Below, one piece after another: positions 1 through 8,642 of a stretch of DNA of 64,000 nucleotides. The stretch is from CAVSRC01 sp963798195. Its GTDB lineage: Bacteria > Pseudomonadota > Alphaproteobacteria > Rhizobiales > Kaistiaceae. The stretch's first letter is position 1. Every line of letters begins with the position of its first letter. The position numbers were made by a program, and so were the translations under genes. Location of the stretch: positions 620,001-684,000 of the forward strand of contig CAWCSF010000010.1 in assembly GCA_963798195.1 (NCBI GenBank), given 5' to 3'. The notes under the pieces were generated by a model that saw only the letters and a program-made list of their open reading frames with translations, had not been told where the DNA came from and searched no databases.

Positions 1-1
1 T

Positions 2-802
2 CCCGATCTGGCGGCGCGTGCGCTCGAGATATGCTTGGCCAAGTGTGCCTTCGCAGACGCGATTCTCTATTCCGACACGCAGGTCGCCGGCACCTTTCGC
101 TGCGAAACGATCGATCCGCTACGCTCCGCGGACGATTATTCCCGCTTCTGCCTCGCCGAGATTCCGCGCCGGACCGCGACGCCGTTCGTCCTGATCGTGC
201 AATGGGACGGCTACATCGTCGATGCGAACGCGTGGGCGAGCGGGTTCCGCCGCCACGACTATATCGGCGCGGTCTATCACTCGGACGATCCGGCGCGGCG
301 CCCGCCGTGGGTCGTCGGCAATGGCGGCTTCTCGCTCCGCAGCCGAAAGCTGCTCGATGTGCTGCCGACACTGCCGAACGTTGTCGGGCTGCCCGAGGAC
401 CGCGCCATCTGCGAGACCTTTCGGACGATGCTGGAAAGGGACCATGGCATCCGCTTTGCGCCGGAGCGGCTGGCGGAACGCTTCTCCTTCCAGCAGCGAC
501 CGCCGGCGCGGTCGACCTTCGGCTTCCACGGCCTCTACAACATGCCGCGCGTCGAGAACGACGACACGATCCTGCGGATCGTCAGTGCGTTCAGCCACCG
601 GGAGTTCGAGAAGCTGCATTTCTTCGCTCTGCTGCATCATGCCCTGAGCCTGGGTCGCGATGCGCTGGCGCGCGATCTCTACGCGCGGCTACGGCAGGGA
701 CGAACGGCGGACGAGGTGAGGGCGCTGGCGGCCAAGATGCCGGGCATGCCCGAGACCGCGCAGGCCGAGATCGCGGGATTGGCGGCAGAGTACGCGACGT
801 GA
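2..802 (+). CDS. DUF5672 family glycosyltransferase-like protein (5' partial)
   Basis: The reading frame is open to the left edge, so the true start lies outside the window; the TTG at 35 is an internal codon. The protein carries the block VLIVQWDGYIVDANAW, followed by HDYIGAVY and VGNGGFSLRSRKLLDVL. These are the signature blocks of DUF5672, a family that sits with sugar-transfer genes and is thought to be glycosyltransferase-like. No signal peptide or membrane segment is visible in the part present, so a cytoplasmic location is likely. The C-terminal 70 residues look helical and end in an Ala/Glu-rich stretch. Another glycan-type gene (RgpF-like) lies at 54208-55083 but is too far away to be linked. 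Acceptor and donor are unknown. Confidence 0.8.
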   Translation, partial: PDLAARALEICLAKCAFADAILYSDTQVAGTFRCETIDPLRSADDYSRFCLAEIPRRTATPFVLIVQWDGYIVDANAWASGFRRHDYIGAVYHSDDPARRPPWVVGNGGFSLRSRKLLDVLPTLPNVVGLPEDRAICETFRTMLERDHGIRFAPERLAERFSFQQRPPARSTFGFHGLYNMPRVENDDTILRIVSAFSHREFEKLHFFALLHHALSLGRDALARDLYARLRQGRTADEVRALAAKMPGMPETAQAEIAGLAAEYAT

Positions 803-1046
803 GGGTGCCGGTCTTGCACCCGCAATCCGTAACCACGGCACCTCGGGGGTATTCGGCCCGTGGGAGGACTAGTCAGCCCCGGTTTCTGTCTTTGTAACGT
901 CTCATTTTTTTCCAAATCCCGCTTGCAATTGTTTTGTGTCCCGGCTTGTTTGGTGGGCCGCGCCGCGTCCCGGTGCCGCAATCTGATGGCCCAGCTCGCG
1001 GCGGAAACGGGCAAAGCAAGAACAACGATTGGAAGAGGTGCTCGCG

Positions 1047-1469
1047 ATGGAACTTCGTCTTTGGGCTCGCGTCGGCGCTGCGATCCTGACCGCAGCGGTT
1101 GGCTGCTCAGGTGCAGCCCTCGCGCAAACGGGCAAGCCGGTTTCTTACACTCAGGACCAGGCCGATCGCGGGAAGAAGACATTCGTCCAAGAGTGTGTGG
1201 ACTGCCATGGAGAAGACCTTCGGGGCGGCTTGAACGGCGGACCGCCATTGCGCGGCCTGGCCTTCGAGCAGAAGTTCGCCGACGGAGCGCCGGCCTCGGC
1301 GATGTTCGTGTTCATGAGCACGCTCATGCCGCCCAATGATCCGGGCCGGTATGCTCCGGGCGACTATGCCGAACTGATGGCCTACATCCTCGAGGAGAAC
1401 GGCTTCCAGCCCGGCGCCCCGCTGCCCTCGGACGAAAAGGCGCTCGACAATCTGATCGTCGAGAAGTGA
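1047..1469 (+). CDS. Secreted mono-heme c-type cytochrome
   Basis: This is a 140-residue periplasmic electron carrier. An N-terminal signal peptide (about residues 1-27, ending ALAQ) is followed by one heme-binding site CVDCH at residues 50-54 and a probable axial methionine in the motif LMPPNDPG near residue 95. ATG 1047 is chosen over the TTG at 1029 because GGAAGAGG lies 8 bases upstream and the signal peptide begins there. It is a single gene, with a membrane protein following on the same strand about 50 bases on. A PQQ dehydrogenase locus lies close by on the other strand, so it could accept electrons from it; that is inference. Confidence 0.85.
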   Translation: MELRLWARVGAAILTAAVGCSGAALAQTGKPVSYTQDQADRGKKTFVQECVDCHGEDLRGGLNGGPPLRGLAFEQKFADGAPASAMFVFMSTLMPPNDPGRYAPGDYAELMAYILEENGFQPGAPLPSDEKALDNLIVEK

Positions 1470-1521
1470 GCACGGCGTCGCGCGGCCGGTCCCGGGGAGG
1501 GGCCGGCGGAGCGCCGCCGAA

Positions 1522-2139
1522 ATGACGGGCCTCGACCTCACCATCCAGTTGGTGGTGCTGCGCCTGTTCGCCGGGCTCATCATCGCCACGGTGCAGGGCG
1601 CGACTATCGCTGCCGCGGCGGTGCTGCTGGGCGACACAGGCCCCCGCCATGATGGTCGGCTGACGCTGCTGCCATTCGGCCATATCGACATGCTGGGCCT
1701 CGGTTCGATCATGCTGACCGGCTTCGGCTGGGGACGGCCGGTGGCGATCGACGCGGGCAAGCTTCGCCTGGGGCGCTGGGGGCTGGCGGTACCGGTGCTG
1801 GCGGCGAGCGGGATGCTGCTGGTGGTCGGAAATCTGATCCTGCTGCTGGTGATTCCGCTGCTGACCTTCCTTCCCTATACGGCAGGATTGGGCGCGGCGG
1901 CGTTCGTGCGGGTCGCGGCACGGCTATGCGTCTGGATGGCGCTGTTCAGCCTGTTGCCGATCCCGCCGCTGCCGGGCGGGCATTTTCTGGCCGCTCTCGG
2001 TATTTCGGTGCCCAGACAGGCGGGAAATTATCTCGGTTGGGTGCTTTTGGCCGCGTCGGTCTACGGGATCACCCGGATGGTGCTGTCGCCCGCCTATGAA
2101 TTGATCGCGCCGATGGTGCTCGGGATCGCCGCCCGCTAG
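1522..2139 (+). CDS. Site-2-protease-like (M50 family) membrane protein lacking zinc motifs
   Basis: This 205-residue integral membrane protein has four or five hydrophobic helices. Residues 37-58 (GDTGPRHDGRLTLLPFGHID) and 68-76 (FGWGRPVAI) match the conserved core of bacterial site-2-protease homologues, and LFSLLPIPPL (residues 141-150) matches the family's third conserved block. The expected HEXXH zinc motif is absent: the equivalent stretch, near residues 22-33, reads ATVQGATIAAAA. The aspartate that normally follows PIPPL is a proline here. It therefore looks like a catalytically dead relative. Its TAG stop sits in a CTAG palindrome that also supplies the stop codon of the convergent gene at 2136-2930. 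The role is unknown. Confidence 0.6.
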   Translation: MTGLDLTIQLVVLRLFAGLIIATVQGATIAAAAVLLGDTGPRHDGRLTLLPFGHIDMLGLGSIMLTGFGWGRPVAIDAGKLRLGRWGLAVPVLAASGMLLVVGNLILLLVIPLLTFLPYTAGLGAAAFVRVAARLCVWMALFSLLPIPPLPGGHFLAALGISVPRQAGNYLGWVLLAASVYGITRMVLSPAYELIAPMVLGIAAR

Positions 2140-2930
2140 TCGAGCGGGGCGCCGACGTAGCGGGCAAGAATGCCGGCGATGGTGCCGTCGGCGGCAAGAT
2201 CCGCGAATGCCTGATCGATGGCCCGCTTGAGGGTCACGTCGCCCTTCCACAGACCGAAGACCAGGTTGTAGCGTTCGAGCTCCGGCGGCATCCAGGCCGC
2301 GGCCCAGCCATTGTCGGCGGCCAACCGGGCGGCGAGGAGCGCCTCGGTGATGCCGGCGTCGAAACGGCGTTCGGCGATGCCGGCGACCAGGTCCTCCGGG
2401 CGCCGGACCACCTGCGGTCGAACGTCGGCGCCGCGCAGGAAACTGGCCAGCCCAATGCGGTCGAGACCGGACACAAGCGTCAGCACGCCCGTGTTCAGCC
2501 CTTTCAATTCGGCCAAGGGCTCGGGCGAAATCACGGCCCAGCCGGTCCGGGCATAGGACGGGCCGGTATCGAGAAACGACCGGGTCTGGCTGGAATCGAC
2601 GACCCCGCCGGCGATCACCTGGCACTGGGCCCGGTTCAAGCCCCAGTTGCGCGGGTTGAAATCGCGCCCCATCGCGTCGTTGACATTGAGCGCCAGTGCC
2701 ACCCCGAGACGCGACGCGACAGCCTGCAGGATCTCGATGTCGATGCCCGGCTTCGCCGGATCGCCGGTGACCAGCGGCGGATAGGACGGCGGCACGCAGG
2801 CGCGCAGCGAAGCGACGGCCTGCACTTCGCTCAGCGACGTGTCCGGCGGCAGCAAGGTCACGGCCAGCAGGAGTGCGAGCACGATCCCGATGGCTCCGAA
2901 ATCGCGCGCCAGTCGGCTGAAGCCGGGCAT
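2136..2930 (-). CDS. Quinoprotein-associated periplasmic substrate-binding protein
   Basis: A 264-residue protein with an N-terminal hydrophobic signal or anchor (residues 13-30) and a family 3 type solute-binding fold: LRACVPPSYPPLVTG near the mature N-terminus, then GIDIEILQAVASRLGVAL and a C-terminal DGTIAGILARYVGAPLD typical of such proteins. An open frame runs further upstream, to 3014, but those extra residues are the frameshifted C-terminus of the permease gene. ATG 2930, just after the permease stop, is the likely start. Related proteins are found beside PQQ alcohol dehydrogenases together with an ABC ATPase and permease, as here. The ligand is unknown. This gene is intact, unlike its upstream partners. 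Confidence 0.65.
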   Translation of the reverse strand: MPGFSRLARDFGAIGIVLALLLAVTLLPPDTSLSEVQAVASLRACVPPSYPPLVTGDPAKPGIDIEILQAVASRLGVALALNVNDAMGRDFNPRNWGLNRAQCQVIAGGVVDSSQTRSFLDTGPSYARTGWAVISPEPLAELKGLNTGVLTLVSGLDRIGLASFLRGADVRPQVVRRPEDLVAGIAERRFDAGITEALLAARLAADNGWAAAWMPPELERYNLVFGLWKGDVTLKRAIDQAFADLAADGTIAGILARYVGAPLD

Positions 2931-2938
2931 TGGAGGTC

Positions 2939-3817
2939 TCAGGCCTTGCGGAAGTCGTAAAGCGCGATCAGCGAACAGCACGACCCCGGCGCCCGCCATC
3001 ACGGCAATGCCCATCCAGGGGGCGAACTGGTTGTAGTCGATCAGGACGCCGCGCAGCGCGTCGACGGCATAGGTCAGCGGGTTGTATTCGACGATGGTGA
3101 CCAGCCAGTCGGGATAAACGACCCGCGTCTGAGCACGCGACAGCGCCGGATCGAGCGGGAAAGATCGAGCTCGAGGTGAAATAGAGCGGCAGGATGACGG
3201 CGTTCGAGAAGATGCCGAACCCCTCGAAGGTGCGGATGCGGTTGGCGATCACCACCCCCAGCGAGGTCAGCGCGAAGGCCAGCATCGCCATCAGGCCGAG
3301 GGCCTTGAGAACATCCGTGAAGGTCAGCGGTACGTCGGCGAAGCGCGCCAGGATCAGCACCAGGCAGCCGTGCAGCACCGCAACGGTGGTGCCGCCGAGG
3401 ATCTTGCCGAGCAGCATCGTGGCCCGCGACAGCGGCGAGACCAGCACTTCGCGCAGGAAGCCGAACTCGCGGTCCCAAATGACCGATACGGCCGACTGGA
3501 CCGACGTGAACATGATGTTGAGCGCGATGACGGCGGGAAAGATGAACTGGAGATAGGTGAAGGGCACGACGAACGTGACCTCGCCATAGACCTCGCCGCG
3601 GAAATAGGGATTGAGGCCGATGCCGAGGATCAGCACCCACAGGATCGGGCGGCTGACCCCGCCGATCAAGCTGTCCGCGGTCGCGCAGCGCGCGCATCAC
3701 CTCGCGCAGCCAAAGTCCGTAAAGCCCGCCGAGCTGGACCAGAAGCCAGGACCGTCGGCCGGTCGGTGAAGCAACGGTGGGGGCAGTCGCCGCGTCGCGG
3801 GGACTTTCCATGGTCAT
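2939..3817 (-). pseudogene. ABC-2 type permease of the quinoprotein-associated ABC system, three frameshifts
   Basis: The membrane subunit of the ABC system, about 290 residues when frames are joined. The start overlaps the ATPase stop (ATGA, 3814-3817). Frame one gives the N-terminus up to REVMRALRDR. A shift near 3670 leads to IGGVSRPILWVLILGIGLNP and the ABC-2 family core FGFLREVLVSPLSRATMLLGK. A second shift near 3160, in a CCC run, leads to YNPLTYAVDALRGVLIDYNQF. A third near 2970 leads to the end ALYDFRKA and a TGA at 2939. Each piece matches ABC-2 transporters of the NodJ type, and no in-frame stop codons occur. It is either recently broken or an indel-rich stretch of sequence. Confidence 0.7.
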
Positions 3818-4820
3818 CGTGTGTGCTCCCCGCCCCGGCGACCGAAGGCCAGCGTTCGCTCACGGGCGCCGGCACCGCGGTCGCGAAGTTCGCGGCCGGT
3901 CAAGGACAGGAACACCGTCTCCAGGCTCGGCACGTCGATGGACAGCGAGCGGATGCGGGTACCGAACTGGCCCAGGAACGTCTCGACGAACGCATCGTCC
4001 GAATTGAGCACGATCTCGGCGTCGTCGTCGCGCGCCACGCGGCCGGAGAAGCTCTTGAGGATTTCGGCGCGGTCCGCGGCGGTGCGAGGGGTCGACGCGC
4101 AACAACTGCTGGCCGTGGGCGCGCCTCAGGGCGTCGGGCGTGTCGATGGCCAGCACCTTGCCGTGGTCGATGATGCACACCTGGTCGCAGGTCTCGACCT
4201 CTTCGATGTAATGGGTGGTGACCAGCACGGTGATGCTGGCGCTCGCTGCTGCAAGCGGCGGATATAGGCCAGATGCGCTCGCGGGTCTGGGCGTCGAGCC
4301 CGGCGGTTGGCTCGTCGAGCAGCATGATCTCGGAATCGTGGATCAGGGCGCGCGCGATCTCGAGCCGCCGCTTCATGCCCGAGGAGAGCGCCCGCGCCGG
4401 CTTGTCGGCCCATTCGGTCAGTTCCACCAGCGCCAGCATCTCCGCGATGCGCTGGCGGCGCAGAGCCTTCGCGGCACCCCGAACACCAGCCCATGCAGGT
4501 TGAGGTTCTCGCGCACCGTCAGCCGGTCGTCGAGGCTGGGTTCCTGAAAGACGATGCCGAGCCGGCTGCGGGCGGCCAGCGGCTGGCGGACAACATCGAA
4601 GCCGGCGATCTCCGCGGTGCCGCTGTCGGGGCGCGAGGATGGTGCAGAGAATGTGCATCAGCGTCGTCTTGCCGGCGCCGTTCGGGCCGAGCAGCGCGAA
4701 AATCTGATTGTCGGGGACGGCAAAGCTGACCGCGTCGAGTGCGAGGGTGCGGCCGTAGCGCTTGGATACGGCATCAACGCGGATCGCAGGCTGAACCGGG
4801 GAGGGCGCTGGGTCAGGCAT
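3814..4820 (-). pseudogene. ABC transporter ATPase of the quinoprotein-associated system, about five frameshifts
   Basis: The nucleotide-binding subunit, about 335 residues when joined. Walker A is GPNGAGKTT, the signature region LSSGMKRRLEIARALIH, Walker B IMLLDEP, and the switch histidine lies in LVTTHYIEEVE; the C-terminal part (SIDVPSLETVFLSLTGREL) is typical of NodI/CcmA-like ATPases that pair with ABC-2 permeases. The frame changes near 4634 (extra C in a C4 run), 4474, 4255, 4243 and 4085. All catalytic motifs survive and no internal stops occur in the correct frames. The start ATG (4818-4820) overlaps the upstream stop as TGATG, and the stop overlaps the permease start, so the genes would be translationally coupled. 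Confidence 0.75.
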
Positions 4821-5695
4821 CAAGGGGCTGTGTGAGCGGGGAAGTCGAAGCCTTTGACAATCCGTCCGATCGTGCCATCGGAAACCAGTGCGGCGATCGC
4901 CTCGTCAACGGCAGTGCGCAGGAACGCGTTCTCCTTCAGGACGAGAGCGCCCACTCCCAGGGCGGTCGGCGGCAGCGGGGTTGGGTCGATCACATGGAGG
5001 CCGGCGTAGGCGGGATCCTCGCGCTGCTTGGCCCAGAGATTGGGCGCCCAGACGAGGGCGACATCGACAGTGCCATTGAGCAAGCGACTGGAGGGCGAGT
5101 TCGTTGGTGCCATACGGGAAGGTCGGCCAGCGCTTATCGGCCGGCAGCGCCATCAGGTAGGAGACCAGCCGGATGTGCGCCGAGGTGCCGATCGTCGCGC
5201 CGATCGGACGCGAGGGCGCAAGATCGGCGAGCGCATGAATGTCGGGCTTGGCGGTGACGAAGACATATTGGGTCTCGTAGTAGGCGCGGGTCAGGGTGAC
5301 CCAATTGCGGATATCCATCGGGGATCAGCTTGAAGCCCATGTGAACATCACAGTGCTTCAGCATGATCTCATAGAGTTTCGTGATGTCCTCGATGACGAT
5401 GTCGCTCTCGACCACGTATCGCTGCGGCTCAAGCAGCAGCGCCCCGGCAATGGCGTCGGCGATGGCGCCGTCCACTTCCCAGGCGGGGTCGCGCGGATCC
5501 ACGCAGTAGCGAAGCTGCGATTCATCCAGCCGCCGGCCGATGTTCCATTGGCCATGGGCGAAGGGCAAGTCGAAGAATTCCGGCTCCTGCTGCGCCGAGG
5601 GCCGGCGCCGCGAGCAGCGCTGAGGCTACCGGAACTGCCAGCGCCAACTCCAGAAGCGTACCGGCCAAACGCAGAAACACGGAAGCAACGGGCAA
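4820..5695 (-). pseudogene. Quinoprotein-associated substrate-binding protein, several frameshifts
   Basis: A secreted solute-binding protein of the family annotated as quinoprotein dehydrogenase-associated. A probable TTG start near 5695 leads a signal peptide (LALAVPVASALLAAPALG). The frame changes near 5605, just after the signal peptide, to EFFDLPFAHGQWNIGRRLD and LRYCVDPRDPAWEVD. It changes again near 5303, into NWVTLTRAYYETQYVFVTAK, and near 5080, into LLNGTVDVALVWAPNLWAK. It ends DGTIGRIVKGFDFPAHTAP. It lies directly downstream of the PQQ dehydrogenase and overlaps the ATPase start. The same caveat applies as for its neighbours: real decay or indel errors. Confidence 0.65.
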
Positions 5696-5716
5696 GATCC
5701 GGACCTCACAAAGGCA

Positions 5717-5749
5717 CCGGGCGGACTGGAAGCCTCCAAGTCCGCCCGG
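5717..5749 (-). terminator. Hairpin between PQQ dehydrogenase and ABC genes
   Basis: A perfect 11-base-pair stem (CCGGGCGGACT with AGTCCGCCCGG) encloses an 11-base loop, 27 bases past the dehydrogenase stop. On the minus strand it is followed by only a short T-rich stretch (CCTTTG), so it may attenuate rather than end transcription, or protect the 3' end of the dehydrogenase message. Confidence 0.5.
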
Positions 5750-5775
5750 GCCGGTTTCGGGATGCGCTCGACCGA

Positions 5776-7546
5776 CTACTCGGGAAGCGCGAACACGTAG
5801 ACTGTCGCCGGATTATCCTGCGGGAGCTTCACTTCCGGGGTCAGCGATTGCAGTCGGCCCAGACCAGAGGCCCAGTTCGCGACAATCGCAACGTACTGCT
5901 TGCCGCCAGCCTCGTAGGTGATCGGGAACGACTCGAGCGAATTGCTCAAGGTCGGGCTGGTCCACAGCAATTTCCCGGTCTCGTCGTCGAAGGCCAGGAA
6001 CTTGCGGTCGAGCGTGCCCACGAACACTACGCCGCCGCCGGTCGGCAGGGTCGAGCTGGTGACCGGCGCATGCTGCCGATACATCCACACGTCTTTCCGG
6101 TCGGTCAGGTTGATGGCGCGGACCTGGCCGATGTTGCCGTCGCTGTCCGGCACCGGCACGCGGTTGTAGGTCTGCCAGACCGCCACCGGTATAGACCTGA
6201 CCCGGATCGAGCGGATTCGACGTCGGTGTTCGAGCAGAACTCCACCGTCGGCATGTAGAGCGTCTGGGTCTTCGGGCTGTACGACTGTGGCCTGCCAGGC
6301 GCGCCCGCCCGGGTCGGCCGGGCAGTTGAACGTGGTCTGGCCGATTTGCGGGATGACCTCCTGGTTGATGGTCTTCTCGCCGGTCTTCGGGTCGATCGAC
6401 GACACGACGTTCTGCGGGCACCGTCTCTTTCGCCCAGAGCCACTCGACCGCTAGTGCGGTCGAGCGCCTCGATGATGCCGAGCTTGCCGGTCGTCACCAC
6501 CGTCTTGCGCTCCTGACCATCGACCGGCAGGTCGATGAGCAGGCGCTCATAGACATAGTCGAGGTCAAGCGTGTCGTTCGCTGAGGTACTGGTGATACCA
6601 CTTCAGCTCGCCGGTCTTCGGGTCGATGGCGAGAGTGGAGTCGGTGTACAGCGCGTCGTTGGTGACCTTGGGGTCCGAGCTCTTGGGGAGCAGCCCGTTG
6701 ATCTCGGCGTTCCACGGATAGGGCTGCCCGACGCCTGCGAAGATCAGGTTCTGGTCGGGATCGTACGAGCCGGTGATCCACGCCGAACCGCCGTAGCGGC
6801 TGTCAACCGGAATACCGTTCCAGCTGTTGCCCTCAGGCGTATCGCCACGGGCGATGGTGTGGACACGCCACAATTCCTCGCCGGTCGCGGCATCGTGGCC
6901 GGTGATAGAAGCAGCCGCCTGGCTCGGCATTGCCGCAGCTGGTCATGCCCTGGATAATGACGCCGTTGGCCACCAGCGGACCGCTGGAATAGCCCCAGCC
7001 TTTCTTGAAGTCGGCGACCTGCTTGTCCCACACCAGTTTGCCGGTCTTGGCGTTGATCGCGAGGATATGGGCATCGCGGGTCGCGACGATCAGGTTGTCG
7101 CCGTAAATCGCCTTGGACCGCTCACCGCTCGGATTCACGCCGTCCGGCAGCTTGTACTGGTACTGCCAGATCAGTTCGCCCGTGGCCGCGTCGAGCGCCT
7201 GGATCAGGTGCGTGGAGTTCTGGATGTACATGACCCCGTCATGGACCAGCGGAGTTTCCTGCGTCCGCCCGCCCGGCGTCATGCCCCAGGCCCAGACCAG
7301 CTTCAGGTCCTTGACGTTGTCCTTGTTGATCTGGTCGAGCGGGCTGTAACCCCACCCGTTGTAAGTGCGACGCCACATCAACCAATCGCCGTCCGGCGGA
7401 TTGAGAAGCATCTGATCCGTGACGGGCGTGATGTTGTCGATCACACTCTGGGCCGTGGCCACGGTCGCACTGGCCGACAGTGCCACCGCAGAAACCGCGA
7501 GCGCCAGCAGTTGTCGCATAGAGCGCATGGAACGGGATTCGGGCAT
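5776..7546 (-). pseudogene. PQQ-dependent alcohol dehydrogenase-type quinoprotein, about seven frameshifts
   Basis: A periplasmic beta-propeller quinoprotein of about 590 residues when frames are joined. GGAGGA lies 10 bases before ATG 7546, and residues 9-33 form a signal peptide ending ATVATAQ. Repeated tryptophan-docking blocks are visible: DAATGELIWQYQY, NAKTGKLVWDKQV, DAATGEELWRVHT, DPKTGELKWYHQY and DETGKLLWTSPTLSNS. The first 640 bases are in one frame. The frame then changes near 6910, 6585, 6460, 6419, 6288 and 6187, with no stop codon in any correct segment. The stretch SCGNAEPGGC (from about residue 203) and NCPADPGGRAWQAT are unusual for methanol/ethanol enzymes, so the substrate is open. 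The ABC genes downstream fit known quinoprotein-associated clusters. Confidence 0.75.
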
Positions 7547-7733
7547 GGTTTTGTTTCCTCCTCATGAGAGCGACGCATCTTTCCGTCGCTTGTGGCACAA
7601 CCTTCGGTCACGTCCCAACGACGTGATGGCTTGGCCGGCAACTTCTTATTTCGGACGACGCTACGCCCGGGTACCAAGAGCGTCAATTGGAATTCTGAAA
7701 CGGTTCATAATTCCGGCGCCTCGGGGCGCTGCC

Positions 7734-8642
7734 CTATGGAAACTGACCTCCGGTGGAGCGGCTAAAGAAGTCGGATGCAGGGTCCGTCATGACCATCGTG
7801 CGGATGCGATCCCAGAGAAGATTGCGGAGGTCGACGAATTCCGGCCGCGCGCGCACGTCATACTCCCAACGCGGTCGCGGCAACGGGACATCGAAGGTCT
7901 CGACGATGCGCCCCGGCCGCGGCGCCATCAACATGACCCGGTCCGCGAGAAGCACGGCCTCGTCGACGCTGTGCGTGACGAAGATGACGATGCCCTTCCG
8001 CGCAGCCCAGATTCGCATCAGTTCGAACTGCATGAGTTCGCGGGTCTGCGCGTCGATGCTCGCAAACGGTTCGTCCATCACCAGAATCTCGGGTTCGGTC
8101 GCCAGCGCGCGTGCAAGCGCCACGCGCTGCTTCATGCCGCCGGAAAGCTCGTTGGGATAAGCGTGCGCAAACCGCGTGAGGCCGACGAGGGCGAGGTAGC
8201 GCTCGGTGCGTTCCTGCCGCTCTTCCTTTGGAAAGCCGTTGATCTCAAGGCCGAAGGCGACGTTCGCGGCAACCGTCGCCCACGGGATCAGCCGGAAGGA
8301 CTGAAAGACGAAGCCCATGTGCGGGCCTGGCCTGGGGGGCCGTCCGTCGACGAGGACCTCGCCGCTGTCGGGGAGGACCAGCCCGTTGATGAGCCTGAGA
8401 AGGGTGGTCTTGCCGCAGCCGCTCGGTCCGACCAGGCTGATGAACCGGTCGTTCTCGACATCGAACGAGACGTTGTCGAGCGCGAGAGTCACGTCACCGG
8501 CGCCGTGTCGACGAAACGATTTCGACACGTTCCGAATTGACACCATCGGCAACGACGGCGGCGCGGCAGCCGCGGTCAATTCCGGTCTTCCTTCCCCCAC
8601 TCGCGGGCGGCTAGAATCCGGGCTGATCGAAGTTCGGGGCAA
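7734..8642 (-). CDS. ABC transporter ATP-binding protein, SsuB/TauB type
   Basis: The cytoplasmic ATPase of a nitrate/sulfonate/taurine-class importer. Walker A is GPSGCGKTT, the Q-loop is in GFVFQSFRLIPW, the signature is LSGGMKQR, Walker B is ILVMDEP, and the switch histidine is in VTHSVDEAV. The longest frame (302 residues) starts with TTG at 8642 inside the end of the binding-protein gene and adds 32 Pro/Ser-rich residues. ATG 8546 gives the usual family length; neither start has a strong ribosome site. It lies directly downstream of the binding protein and at the end of the minus-strand run that began with the permease at 12711. The substrate cannot be read from the ATPase. Confidence 0.85.
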   Translation of the reverse strand: MPRTSISPDSSRPRVGEGRPELTAAAAPPSLPMVSIRNVSKSFRRHGAGDVTLALDNVSFDVENDRFISLVGPSGCGKTTLLRLINGLVLPDSGEVLVDGRPPRPGPHMGFVFQSFRLIPWATVAANVAFGLEINGFPKEERQERTERYLALVGLTRFAHAYPNELSGGMKQRVALARALATEPEILVMDEPFASIDAQTRELMQFELMRIWAARKGIVIFVTHSVDEAVLLADRVMLMAPRPGRIVETFDVPLPRPRWEYDVRARPEFVDLRNLLWDRIRTMVMTDPASDFFSRSTGGQFP

